From UBA4582 sp002389265 (lineage in GTDB: Bacteria > Pseudomonadota > Gammaproteobacteria > Pseudomonadales > Azotimanducaceae): 64,000 bases of DNA. Location: positions 1,054,001 to 1,118,000 of the forward strand of contig CALSRT010000002.1 of assembly GCA_943788825.1 (NCBI GenBank), in the 5' to 3' direction. The translations under genes were made by a program, and so were the position numbers. This document shows positions 8,372 to 17,057 of the stretch, piece by piece. Position 1 is the stretch's first letter. Every line of letters begins with the position of its first letter. The notes under the pieces were generated by a model that was not told the DNA's origin, did not search any database, and saw nothing but the letters and a program-made list of their open reading frames with translations.

Positions 8372-8808
8372 GAAAATTTCTGATTGTAGTTTTTATGTTA
8401 GGGCTCTCGGGCTGCCAGCAGCCTGAGTTTTATTCTGTGCAAGGCGGCGAGCATCGGTTTGATGATTTCAAAGGTCGGTATCTGGTTGTGAATTATTGGG
8501 CGACCTGGTGTGCACCTTGTATTCGAGAGATTCCTGAATTGAATGCGTTCGCTGACGAGTTTCACGATCGAGTTGCTGTATGGGGTGTCAATTTCGATGC
8601 GCCTGAAGGTGCTGAGCAACTCAGGCAAGTACAAAAAATGCAGATCACATTTCCCGTGTTTGCTTTGAATCCAAGCGCGCAGTTGGGCGTCGTCATGCCC
8701 GAGGTGCTGCCGACGACCTTGGTCTTCGACCCGCAGGGAGCATTGCTCGCTACCCTGGTTGGACCTCAGACCCGAGAGTCACTGCTGGCGGTCTTAGCGT
8801 TGGAGTAG
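8368..8808 (+). CDS. TlpA-like thioredoxin-fold lipoprotein
   Basis: A 146-residue periplasmic thiol-disulfide oxidoreductase. Seen: a short signal peptide ending in the lipobox LSGC (lipidated Cys16) and a thioredoxin domain with WATWCAPC (Cys48/Cys51). Family members reduce or isomerise disulfides in envelope proteins, often during cytochrome c assembly. The start ATG overlaps the YihY-like stop, so the two are one transcript. The partner protein is not known. Confidence 0.85.
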   Translation: MRKFLIVVFMLGLSGCQQPEFYSVQGGEHRFDDFKGRYLVVNYWATWCAPCIREIPELNAFADEFHDRVAVWGVNFDAPEGAEQLRQVQKMQITFPVFALNPSAQLGVVMPEVLPTTLVFDPQGALLATLVGPQTRESLLAVLALE

Positions 8809-8849
8809 TTTTCGAACTGGCCTGCTAGGGTTGTCTTTCGTTGCTTGGC

Positions 8850-10574
8850 TCAGAGACCGAGTTCTTGCTCAAGCAATACCTTAAAGTGCTTGGCGATACC
8901 CTCGACAGGTAGTTCGCTGCTCACGCCGGTCTGTCTGTTCACGTATTCCACAACCTGGGTTGCCAGGCCGCGTTCGCCGATAACAAGTCGGTGGGGTATG
9001 CCTATCAGCTCGGCATCGGCGAATTTTGCGCCGGGTCTCGGACCTTCCCGATCATCGAGCAGAACTTCGATACCGAGCTGTCGCATAGTCTCGTAAACAG
9101 ACTCTGCCGTGGCAGCCACCTCCGCTGACTTGTGGCTGTTGATGGGAATGATAATGACGTGGAACGGCGCGATGCAGGTCGGCCAGATCATGCCTCTATC
9201 GTCATGGTATTGTTCGATAATCGCCGCCACTAACCGCGTGACGCCCATCCCGTAGCAACCCATCTGCATCAGCGCAGCTTTACCGTTTTCATCAAGCACC
9301 GTTGCATTCATCGACTTGGAATACTTTTCACCGAGCTGGAAGATGTGACCCACTTCAATACCCTTTTTGAGCTGTAATTGGCCCAGCCCGTCAGGGCTTG
9401 AATCGCCTTCAACGACATTGCGCAAGTCAAATATCGCTGTTGCGGTGGCATCACGGCCCCAATTAGCATTCTGTAGGTGGATGTCATCTTTGTTGGCGCC
9501 GCAGGTGAAGTTGACCAGAGCGGCTGCGTTGCGGTCGGAGACTACAGGTATGCTCAGACCCACCGGACCAATGGAGCCCACCGTGCAACCTAGCTCGGCT
9601 TGAATCTCTTCAGGACTCGCGAGGGTCAGTGGCGTGGCCAACATGCCGATTTTAGCGGCCTTAATAGTGTTTATTTGATGATCGCCGCGTAACACCAGGG
9701 CGACCAATGGAGTCTCGCTGCCCTTGAATATGAGAGTCTTAACCGTTCGCGCTGGGTCAATTTGCAGAAAGTCAGCCACGTCCTCAATGGTCTTGCGGCC
9801 AGGAGTCGAGATCTCAGTCAGTTCTTCGGGGGTGGCATTTTCAGCAGCCGGTGCCAGCGCCTCGGCCATTTCAACGTTGGCAGCGTAATCGCTACCAGAG
9901 CTGAACGCGATAGTGTCTTCGCCTGAGTCCGCGAGAACATGGAATTCAACGGAGGCGCTACCACCAATGCTGCCGGTATCTGCCAGTACGGGGCGAAAGT
10001 CGAGATGCATTCTTTTGAGAATACGGCTGTAAGTCTCGTGCATCAGCTGGTAGGTCTCGCCCAGGCTTTCCTGAGTCATATGAAAGGAGTAAGCATCTTT
10101 CATTAGAAACTCGCGAGCGCGCAACAAGCCAAAGCGAGGCCGGGTCTCGTCTCTGAATTTCGTCTGAATCTGATAAAAATTAATGGGTAACTGCTTGTGG
10201 CTTTTGAGTTCATTGCGGGCGAGATCGGTAATCACCTCTTCATGGGTCGGTCCCATACAGAAATCTCGCTTGTGCCGGTCAACAAATTTCAAGAGCAGGC
10301 CATCATCATATTCTTGCCAACGACCAGACTCGACCCACAGTTCCGCCGGTTGGACCACCGGCATCATGACTTCCAGTGCGCCGGCGTTATCCATCTCCTC
10401 ACGGATAATACCCTCGACCTTATGTAGTACCCGCAAACCCAAGGGCAACCAGTTGTAAATGCCGGATGCCAGTTTGCGTATCAATCCGCCGCGTATAAGC
10501 AGCTGGTGACTGATGACCTCAGCATCGGCGGGGGTTTCCTTGAGGGTCGAAATCGAGTAGCTGGATGCTTTCAT
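8850..10574 (-). CDS. proS: Prolyl-tRNA synthetase, bacterial type with editing domain
   Basis: A 574-residue class IIa synthetase that charges tRNA-Pro. Seen: class II motifs in residues 60-150 (FCMGPTHEEVIT, KFRDETRPRFGLLRAREFLMKDAYSFH), a YbaK-type editing insertion at about 230-390 that clears Ala-tRNA-Pro, and the C-terminal anticodon-binding domain (DDREGPRPGAKFADAELIGIP). Length is normal for the bacterial form. On the opposite strand a TAGAAT-type -10 box reads at 10723-10728. It converges with the thioredoxin gene, 41 bp apart. Confidence 0.97.
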   Translation of the reverse strand: MKASSYSISTLKETPADAEVISHQLLIRGGLIRKLASGIYNWLPLGLRVLHKVEGIIREEMDNAGALEVMMPVVQPAELWVESGRWQEYDDGLLLKFVDRHKRDFCMGPTHEEVITDLARNELKSHKQLPINFYQIQTKFRDETRPRFGLLRAREFLMKDAYSFHMTQESLGETYQLMHETYSRILKRMHLDFRPVLADTGSIGGSASVEFHVLADSGEDTIAFSSGSDYAANVEMAEALAPAAENATPEELTEISTPGRKTIEDVADFLQIDPARTVKTLIFKGSETPLVALVLRGDHQINTIKAAKIGMLATPLTLASPEEIQAELGCTVGSIGPVGLSIPVVSDRNAAALVNFTCGANKDDIHLQNANWGRDATATAIFDLRNVVEGDSSPDGLGQLQLKKGIEVGHIFQLGEKYSKSMNATVLDENGKAALMQMGCYGMGVTRLVAAIIEQYHDDRGMIWPTCIAPFHVIIIPINSHKSAEVAATAESVYETMRQLGIEVLLDDREGPRPGAKFADAELIGIPHRLVIGERGLATQVVEYVNRQTGVSSELPVEGIAKHFKVLLEQELGL

Positions 10575-10848
10575 AATCGCTGTCTGTGGTGACCTATAAT
10601 AATTTCAGAGTTGTTAAAAGACATATTAATCACTGGTGCCGCTGACCTGTTGGATCTGTTCAGGTTTGCGTCACGGGCCTGCGGTTGTTGAGCCGCGGCT
10701 ATGGCTGCTAATCACGGCGCTGATTCTAGCAAGGAGTTGAGGTGCTGAATACTGCAGTTGTTGTGTTGGATCGCTCACTGGCGCATTTGGGCAAGGGAAA
10801 TGATAGGTGCCACGTAGCCGGTGTCGCTCAAAAGGGCAACTATCAAGT
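10575..10848. other. Intergenic region upstream of proS
   Basis: About 270 bp between the proS start and the terminator of the HU-like gene. On the minus strand TAGAAT (10728-10723) is a plausible proS -10 box with no good -35. A plus-strand frame starting with GTG at 10742 and ending at 10942 has AAGGAG upstream, but it runs through a terminator and into the antisense of the HU gene. I do not call it. Confidence 0.5.
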
Positions 10849-10879
10849 AAAAAAAAGGGCCGCTGATGCGGCCCTTTTT
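10849..10879 (-). terminator. Rho-independent terminator of the HU-like gene
   Basis: GGGCCGC (10857-10863) pairs with GCGGCCC (10868-10874) around a 4-nt loop, extended by A/T pairs and a U-tract when read on the minus strand. A second dyad, GCTTAAGCCAGTGGCTTAAGC, overlaps the stop codon. Confidence 0.9.
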
Positions 10880-10901
10880 AAACACTGCTTAAGCCAGTGG
10901 C

Positions 10902-11315
10902 TTAAGCGAGTTCTTTCAAGCCTTTCAGTGGCAGCACTTTAACTTTCGTGCTGGCTGGCTTGGCGGCAACGTTCATTACTTCGCCTGGACGGAAAGGGTT
11001 AGGGACGCCCTTACGAGCCTTGCTGGCTGGCTTCTTGACTGTCTTGATTTTAAGCAGGCCGGGTAATGTGAATTCGCCTACGGCACCTTTTTTAACGTGT
11101 CGTGCAATCAGGTCATTCAATTCTTGGAAGACCGCTGTAACCTGTTTCTTGCTGAGATCAGCATTTGCAGAAATCTCGGCAATAATCGCGCTTTTCGTGT
11201 ATTTTTCCTTGATTGCCGGCAATTTCTTCGGTGCTGCAACGGGCTTGGCAACAGCTTTAGGTTTAGTTTTAGCTTTAGTCACTGTCTTTTTTGCGATTGC
11301 CTTTTTGGCTGCCAT
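10902..11315 (-). CDS. HU-family DNA-binding protein with histone-H1-like tail
   Basis: A 137-residue nucleoid protein. Residues 1-38 are a Lys/Ala/Pro-rich tail (MAAKKAIAKK...), like histone H1 or the Pseudomonas AlgP-type tails. Residues 39-137 are a bacterial HU/IHF fold: SAIIAEISANADLSKKQVTAVF, then GEFTLPGLLKIKTVKKPA and a beta-arm region with NPFRPGEVMNVAAKP. I start at ATG 11315, which has AAGGA about 9 nt upstream. HU binds bent DNA without sequence preference, and the tail should add non-specific electrostatic binding. It has its own terminator. Confidence 0.88.
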   Translation of the reverse strand: MAAKKAIAKKTVTKAKTKPKAVAKPVAAPKKLPAIKEKYTKSAIIAEISANADLSKKQVTAVFQELNDLIARHVKKGAVGEFTLPGLLKIKTVKKPASKARKGVPNPFRPGEVMNVAAKPASTKVKVLPLKGLKELA

Positions 11316-11662
11316 TCGTGATTCCTTTTTGAATATCAATGTTATGAAAAAGATGGTTATGAAGAATATGAGTTAAATATGTGTTAAATGTTGTTGAGAT
11401 GCAGGTTTGGTGCTTGAATTTAAGCGCTTTTTGCTCTCAGCGACAATGTGGGTCTTTATATATGATTGGCTTTTGTGTCGCAAGGTTTAGGCTAGGTTTT
11501 TTGCATTTCCTTCGAGTATTTTTACGAAAGCCACCCTTGAAGCAGTTTTGCTCCAGTGAGGCGTGTCGTAGGCGCTCGCCATGGCGTGATATTAAGGTAT
11601 AATGCGCGGCCGCAGTTCTCCGTAAAATTGCCCTATTGTCCGATTATAGAGGAAGGTTTGTC
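11316..11662. other. AT-rich divergent promoter region, HU-like gene / FmdB gene
   Basis: About 350 bp. The side next to the HU-like gene is very AT-rich (11330-11400) with short ATGAAA/ATATG repeats. Next to the FmdB gene there is TATAAT at 11598-11603, about 60 bp before the GTG start, without a clear -35. No other gene is visible. Confidence 0.45.
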
Positions 11663-12070
11663 GTGCCAATCTACGAGTATCAGTGTGAAGAGTGCCAGCA
11701 TCGAATTGAGAAGCTCATGAAGTTGTCTGATGAGGCGCCTGTGATTTGCCCAAAATGTAACAAGCCTGCATTGAAAAAGATGGTCTCGGCCGCTGCCTTC
11801 AGGCTTAAAGGGTCTGGCTGGTATGAGACGGACTTTAAGACTGGCTCGAAGAAGAATGTGCTCCATGGCGGCAGTAGTAGTGACTCCTCGTCTGGCAGCT
11901 CGGGAAGTGGGGATTCTGGGTCAAGTAGCTCGGGTGCAAGTGAAAAGAGTTCATCCGGCGGCAAGTCGAGTGGTGCTAGCAGTGCTTCCACCGGCACTTC
12001 CTCTGGCACCTCCTCTGGCTCTGGCTCCACTGGCTCCAGCACGTCGAGCAATAAGCCATCATCCAGTTAG
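11663..12070 (+). CDS. FmdB-type zinc-ribbon protein with Ser/Gly-rich tail
   Basis: A 135-residue small protein. Residues 1-45 form the FmdB/CxxC_CxxC_SSSS putative regulatory zinc ribbon: PIYEYQCEECQH and VICPKCNKP supply four cysteines. Residues 70-135 are almost only Ser, Gly and Thr and are probably disordered. The GTG start at 11663 follows a strong AGAGGAAGG site at 11648-11656. In many gammaproteobacteria this gene sits just upstream of aspS, as here (64 bp). The function is unknown; it does not make formamidase regulation likely. Confidence 0.88.
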   Translation: MPIYEYQCEECQHRIEKLMKLSDEAPVICPKCNKPALKKMVSAAAFRLKGSGWYETDFKTGSKKNVLHGGSSSDSSSGSSGSGDSGSSSSGASEKSSSGGKSSGASSASTGTSSGTSSGSGSTGSSTSSNKPSSS

Positions 12071-12133
12071 GCGGCTGTTCGAGTTAAAGCGCCAGTCCGG
12101 CGAAGAAGTCATTAGATAATTGAGGTAACGATA

Positions 12134-13897
12134 ATGCGTAGCCACTACTGTGGTCAGTTAAGGGACACACATATTGATGAAGAGGTTTCCCTGTGCGGCT
12201 GGGTTCATCGGCGCCGAGATCACGGCGGTGTAATATTTCTGGATATTCGAGATCACGAAGGCATTGTGCAGGTGGTGTTTGACCCTGATACTGCCGCCAG
12301 TTTCGCCCTTGCAGATCAAGTGCGGAATGAGTATGTCCTGAACATCAAGGGCCGTGTCAGGCACCGTGACCAGGCCGCAATCAATCCTAAAATGGGCACA
12401 GGGATGATTGAAGTGCTGGGCAAAGAGCTCATTATTCTCAATACAGCGGAGACACCGCCTTTTCAGTTGGATGAGCATTCCGACGCCGGCGAAGATATTC
12501 GGTTGCGGTATCGCTACATCGATTTGCGTCGACCGGAAATGCAGGAAAAAATCCGGTTGCGGTCAAAAACGGCACATTTTGTTCGCCGTTATCTTGAAGA
12601 CCGGTCTTTTGTGGATATCGAAACGCCCATTCTGACCAAAGCGACGCCAGAGGGTGCCCGCGACTATCTGGTGCCGAGTCGGACTCATCCGGGACAATTT
12701 TTCGCATTGCCCCAGTCCCCACAAATCTTCAAGCAACTATTGATGATGTCTGGTTTTGACCGTTACTACCAGATCGCCAGATGTTTTCGTGATGAAGATT
12801 TGCGTGCGGACCGCCAGCCAGAGTTTACTCAAGTAGATATCGAAACCACGTTCATGGACGAGCAGCAGATCATGACGCTGACGGAAGACCTGTTTCGAGC
12901 ATTGTTCAAGGAGATCATCGACGTCGAACTCGAGGCGTTTCCAGTGCTGACTTACGCCGAGGCTAAGCGTAAGTATGGTAGTGACCGACCGGACCTGCGG
13001 TTTGGTCTCGAGTTTGTTGACGTGGCCGATCTCATGCAAGAAGTTGAGTTCAAGGTCTTCAGCGGCCCGGCCTCTGACTCCGGATCTCGAGTTGTCGCAT
13101 TACGTCTGGAGCAGGGCGATCGGCTGACTCGAAAGATGATCGACGACTATACAAAATTCGTTGGTATTTATGGTGCCAGAGGTCTGGCCTACATTCGGGT
13201 CAACGATCTTGACGCCGGCGTCGCAGGTCTCCAATCACCGATTTTGAAGTTCTTACCTGATGAAGTAGTGTTGAATATTCTTGCCCGTGTCGGCGCGAAG
13301 GATAAGGACATTATCTTTTTTGGTGCCGACAAGGCTGATATCGTCAACGATGCGCTCGGTGCGCTACGTAACAAGCTGGGCGAGGATTTGAATCTTTATA
13401 CTCGACTCTGGGCGCCTTGCTGGGTCACTGATTTTCCGATGTTTGAGGCGGACAAGACCGGTAATTGGTCAGCGACTCATCATCCGTTCACCCAGCCTGT
13501 GGGGGATATGGACGAGATGCTCGCTAATCCCGGCGCGACCCTTTCCAGGGCTTATGATGTAGTGATAAACGGCCATGAAGTGGGTGGTGGTTCGATTCGT
13601 GTGCATCAGACCTCGATGCAGCAGCAAATCTTCAAGGTGTTGAAATTGTCTGATGATGAAGCCAACGTCAAATTTGGCTTTCTCCTTGAGGCGTTGCGCT
13701 ATGGTGCGCCACCTCATGGAGGCCTGGCCATCGGTCTTGATCGTCTGATCATGTTGCTCTGTGGATCTCATGCGATTCGTGATGTCATCGCATTTCCGAA
13801 GACCCAAACAGCGGCATGCTTGTTGACGTCGGCACCCAGTGAAGTTGATCCGCAACAGCTCAAAGACTTGCATGTGGCGGTTCGTAAACCTGTCTGA
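12134..13897 (+). CDS. aspS: Aspartyl-tRNA synthetase
   Basis: A 587-residue class IIb synthetase. Seen: the N-terminal OB-fold anticodon domain (residues 1-105, CGWVHRRRDHGGVIFLDIRD), class II motif 2 (ARCFRDEDLRADRQPEFTQVD), the bacterial GAD insertion near 290-410, and motif 3 (GGLAIGLDRLIMLLCG). It charges tRNA-Asp; whether it also charges tRNA-Asn cannot be decided here. It begins the conserved aspS-yebC-ruvCAB run. Confidence 0.97.
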   Translation: MRSHYCGQLRDTHIDEEVSLCGWVHRRRDHGGVIFLDIRDHEGIVQVVFDPDTAASFALADQVRNEYVLNIKGRVRHRDQAAINPKMGTGMIEVLGKELIILNTAETPPFQLDEHSDAGEDIRLRYRYIDLRRPEMQEKIRLRSKTAHFVRRYLEDRSFVDIETPILTKATPEGARDYLVPSRTHPGQFFALPQSPQIFKQLLMMSGFDRYYQIARCFRDEDLRADRQPEFTQVDIETTFMDEQQIMTLTEDLFRALFKEIIDVELEAFPVLTYAEAKRKYGSDRPDLRFGLEFVDVADLMQEVEFKVFSGPASDSGSRVVALRLEQGDRLTRKMIDDYTKFVGIYGARGLAYIRVNDLDAGVAGLQSPILKFLPDEVVLNILARVGAKDKDIIFFGADKADIVNDALGALRNKLGEDLNLYTRLWAPCWVTDFPMFEADKTGNWSATHHPFTQPVGDMDEMLANPGATLSRAYDVVINGHEVGGGSIRVHQTSMQQQIFKVLKLSDDEANVKFGFLLEALRYGAPPHGGLAIGLDRLIMLLCGSHAIRDVIAFPKTQTAACLLTSAPSEVDPQQLKDLHVAVRKPV

Positions 13898-13948
13898 TGC
13901 GGCATGTATAAGCGGTGGATTTAAAGATACTACTGATGGAGAAGGCTG

Positions 13949-14686
13949 ATGGCGGGTCATAGCAAGTGGAGCAACATCAAGCACCGCAAGGCGGGTCAAG
14001 ATGCTAAGCGGGCAAAGGTATTCACAAAAATCATTCGTGAGCTGACCGTTGCCGCTCGAGATGGTGGCGGGGTGTTGGAGGATAATCCAGGCCTGCGTAC
14101 GGTGGTAGATAAGGCTAAAGCCTCGCAGATGCCCAAAGATACCATGGAGCGTGCGATAGCCAGAGGTGCTGGTGGCCTCGAGGGCAGCGATTTGGTGTCT
14201 TTGACCTATGAGGGCTACGGTCCAGGTGGTGTGGCGTTTTTGGTGGAAACGATGACCGATAATCGTAACCGAACGGTGGCGGAGGTTCGCCATGCCTTCA
14301 CCAAAGCGGGGGGGAATCTGGGCACCGATGGGTCTGTCGCCTATCTGTTTGATCGCAAAGGTCTGCTCAATTTCGCGCCTGGGCTGGATGAAGAATTAGT
14401 CATGGAGCTGGCGATTGATGCGGGTGCTGATGATGTGGACATCGCTGAAGATGGTTCTGTGGAAGTGATGACGACGCCAGAAAATTTTCTGTCCATCAAG
14501 GACGCATTAATGAGTGCAGATTTTGAGCCCGTCAATGCTGAGATAGCCATGCTGCCACAGAACTATAGTGAACTTGATGCCGATATGGCCGAAAAAGTCA
14601 TTCGTCTGATGGACAATCTGGAAGACCTGGATGATGTTCAGAACGTCTATACCAATGCCAGCTTCCCTGATAATGAAGAGGGCTAG
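13949..14686 (+). CDS. yebC: YebC/PmpR family regulatory protein
   Basis: A 245-residue member of the TACO1/YebC family. The hallmark N-terminus MAGHSKWSNIKHRKAGQDAKRAK is present, followed by three alpha/beta domains of normal length. Members have been described as DNA-binding repressors (PmpR) and, more recently, as factors helping ribosomes through proline stretches. Start ATG with GGAGAAGG upstream. It lies between aspS and ruvC as in most gammaproteobacteria. Confidence 0.95.
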   Translation: MAGHSKWSNIKHRKAGQDAKRAKVFTKIIRELTVAARDGGGVLEDNPGLRTVVDKAKASQMPKDTMERAIARGAGGLEGSDLVSLTYEGYGPGGVAFLVETMTDNRNRTVAEVRHAFTKAGGNLGTDGSVAYLFDRKGLLNFAPGLDEELVMELAIDAGADDVDIAEDGSVEVMTTPENFLSIKDALMSADFEPVNAEIAMLPQNYSELDADMAEKVIRLMDNLEDLDDVQNVYTNASFPDNEEG

Positions 14687-14774
14687 GCCGGCAGCCAGTA
14701 TCTGTTCCACTCCTTGCGTGTGGTAAGCTGCTTTGTGCACCCGGGAATAGAAGCACTTTCATGACGCAGCATCG

Positions 14775-15338
14775 ATGACAATAATTCTAGGTATAGACCC
14801 AGGATCCTTGGTGACGGGATTTGGAGTGATCGAATCGCAAGGCCCGCGCCAAGTGTATGTGGCGAGTGGCTGTATCAGAACCGCCGCAAAAGCTGATCTG
14901 GCAGGTAAATTGGCAGAGATTTTTGCGGGGATCACGGAAATTATTCAGCAGTACAGTCCGCAAGAGATGGCGATCGAGAAGGTCTTCATGGCTAAAAGTG
15001 CGTCGTCTGCCTTAAAACTAGGCCAGGCGCGAGGCGCTGCTCTCGTTGCCGGAGCGAATCTGGGCTTGACCGTGTTCGAATATGAGGCGCGAAAAATCAA
15101 ACAGGCAGTAGTGGGCACCGGTGCGGCGGAAAAAAGCCAGGTTCAGCATATGGTGAAGACATTATTAAAACTCCCGGCTCAACCCCAGCAGGATGCCGCC
15201 GACGCTCTGGCCATCGCGTTGTGCCATATTAATACCCAGCAAAATCTTAGCCGTATTGCAGGCGCAAACAGTTTTCGGCGAGGTCGAATGGTGAGCCTCG
15301 GACAACATTCTGGTAGCGAAGGGAAAACAGACAATTGA
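14775..15338 (+). CDS. ruvC: Holliday junction resolvase RuvC
   Basis: A 187-residue endonuclease that cuts Holliday junctions symmetrically. Seen: ILGIDPGS with the first catalytic Asp (residue 7), AIEKVFMAKSASSALKLGQARG with the Glu, and QQDAADALAIALCH with the last Asp pair. Its TGA overlaps the TTG start of ruvA (TTGA). I see no LexA box upstream, unlike E. coli ruvAB. Confidence 0.96.
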   Translation: MTIILGIDPGSLVTGFGVIESQGPRQVYVASGCIRTAAKADLAGKLAEIFAGITEIIQQYSPQEMAIEKVFMAKSASSALKLGQARGAALVAGANLGLTVFEYEARKIKQAVVGTGAAEKSQVQHMVKTLLKLPAQPQQDAADALAIALCHINTQQNLSRIAGANSFRRGRMVSLGQHSGSEGKTDN

Positions 15339-15916
15339 TCGGTAGAGTCAGGGGTAAAATTTTAGAGAAGTCCACTCATCAAGTGGTTGTGGATGTGCAG
15401 GGTCTTGGCTATGAGGTTGATATTCCCTTGACCACCTTCTTTCAGCTCGGCGATAGCGGTGCTGAAGTGATGCTGTATACCCACCTGGTGGTTCGTGATG
15501 ATGCGCACCTGCTGTTTGGGTTTTCGACGGCTTCGGAGCGCGAGCTGTTTCGTGCCCTCATTAAGGTCAATGGTGTTGGACCGAAACTTGCCGTAGCGAT
15601 CCTGTCTGGTGTGGATGCCAGGGCATTCAGTCGCTGCATTCAGAATAACGACGTCAAAGCACTGACGGCGCTGCCCGGTGTGGGCAAAAAAACGGCTGAA
15701 AGGCTGATTATTGAGATGCGTGACCGATTACCTGCCCTGACGGAAGGGTTGCTACCTGCTGCTCAACGAGCCCCTGACTTGGTTGCAGATGCCGAGGCAG
15801 CGCTCATCGGTCTTGGTTATAAACCTCAGGAGGCAGCCAGGGCGCTGGGACAGATCGAAGATCAGGACGTCAGCGTTGAGCGCTTAATTCGCCAAGCGTT
15901 GAAGTCCCTCGCTTAA
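15335..15916 (+). CDS. ruvA: Holliday junction branch migration protein RuvA
   Basis: A 193-residue tetrameric junction-binding protein. Seen: an N-terminal OB fold (MIGRVRGKILEK), two helix-hairpin-helix motifs (IKVNGVGPKLAVAIL and LPGVGKKTAERLIIEM), and a C-terminal RuvB-contact domain after residue 145 (AALIGLGYKPQEAARAL). It starts at a TTG that overlaps the ruvC stop, which implies translational coupling. Confidence 0.96.
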   Translation: MIGRVRGKILEKSTHQVVVDVQGLGYEVDIPLTTFFQLGDSGAEVMLYTHLVVRDDAHLLFGFSTASERELFRALIKVNGVGPKLAVAILSGVDARAFSRCIQNNDVKALTALPGVGKKTAERLIIEMRDRLPALTEGLLPAAQRAPDLVADAEAALIGLGYKPQEAARALGQIEDQDVSVERLIRQALKSLA

Positions 15917-15995
15917 AGTGCAGTATCTCCTGCCGAATAAGCGCTAATGTGGCAAACTGGGTGTTTAAGACCCGGTGAATGGGGACAGGCAGACA

Positions 15996-17045
15996 ATGAT
16001 TGAATCGGATCGACTGGTAACGCCAGAATCTACCCAGGGAGATTCAACTCAAGATTGGGCGATTCGCCCGAAAACCTTTGGCGAGTATCGCGGTCAGCCG
16101 CAGGTCAGTGAGCAGATGACTATCTTCATTGATGCTGCCAGACGCCGTAGTGAGCACCTCGATCATACGCTGATATTTGGTCCTCCGGGCTTGGGTAAGA
16201 CAACCTTGGCCAATATCATTGCCAATGAAATGGGGGTGCAGATCAAAACGACCTCAGGGCCGGTAATTGATAAAAAGGGCGACCTAGTTGCGGCGCTGAC
16301 CAATCTTGAGGCGGGAGACGTACTGTTTATTGATGAGATTCACAGACTTTCACCAGCCATTGAGGAAGTGTTGTATCCCGCGATGGAAGATTTTCAAGTG
16401 GATATCACCATCGGTGAAGGTCCAGCGGCAAGAACGCTGAAGCTTGATTTACCGCCATTCACCCTCGTTGGTGCAACCACTCGAACGGGTTTGCTGACGT
16501 CTCCCTTGCGCGACCGGTTTGGAATTATTCAGCGTCTTGAGTTTTATCAGGTCGATGATCTTGCTCAAATCATCCTTCGCTCGTCGAACCTGCTCGGTGT
16601 GCGGACGGATCAAGCGGGTGCTCAGGAGATAGCGTTGCGGTCTCGAGGTACACCGCGAATTGCCAATCGTTTGCTTCGGCGTGTACGTGATTTCGCTGAG
16701 GTTAAAGCGAATGGTCATATCGATAAGGCTGTGGCCGACGATGCGCTGAATATGTTGAAAGTCGACGCTAATGGCTTTGACCATATGGATAGACGCCTGC
16801 TCATGGCGCTGATCGAGAAATTTGATGGTGGGCCGGTGGGTGTTGATAGTTTGGCGGCGGCCATTGGCGAAGAACGTGACACCATTGAGGATGTTTATGA
16901 GCCGTTTTTGATTCAGCAGGGCTTTATAATGCGTACGCCAAGAGGTAGGGTGGCCACTCGTCATGCCTATCTGCATTTTGGTTTGCCGATGCCTGCTGCC
17001 AGCCCGTTGCTTCAAGTTGACGATATCCCAACTGAGCGAGACTAA
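15996..17045 (+). CDS. ruvB: Holliday junction helicase motor RuvB
   Basis: A 349-residue AAA+ ATPase driving branch migration. Seen: Walker A GPPGLGKTT, Walker B LFIDEIHRL, sensor GATTRTGLLTSPLRDRFG, and the C-terminal winged helix (GFIMRTPRGRVAT). I start at ATG 15996 (MIESDRLVTP), the family start; a GTG at 15975 would add seven residues. The usual next gene, ybgC, is missing; tolQ follows after 12 bp. Confidence 0.95.
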   Translation: MIESDRLVTPESTQGDSTQDWAIRPKTFGEYRGQPQVSEQMTIFIDAARRRSEHLDHTLIFGPPGLGKTTLANIIANEMGVQIKTTSGPVIDKKGDLVAALTNLEAGDVLFIDEIHRLSPAIEEVLYPAMEDFQVDITIGEGPAARTLKLDLPPFTLVGATTRTGLLTSPLRDRFGIIQRLEFYQVDDLAQIILRSSNLLGVRTDQAGAQEIALRSRGTPRIANRLLRRVRDFAEVKANGHIDKAVADDALNMLKVDANGFDHMDRRLLMALIEKFDGGPVGVDSLAAAIGEERDTIEDVYEPFLIQQGFIMRTPRGRVATRHAYLHFGLPMPAASPLLQVDDIPTERD

Positions 17046-17057
17046 AGAGTAATTGCC

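Noticed and set aside
10742..10942. 66-codon plus-strand frame with AAGGAG before a GTG
   Set aside because: It runs through the terminator of the HU-like gene and into its antisense, and the product has no recognisable pattern.
11680..12051. Minus-strand Glu/Pro/Leu-rich frame opposite the FmdB gene
   Set aside because: It is the antisense of the Ser/Gly-rich low-complexity tail, which keeps other frames open by composition alone.
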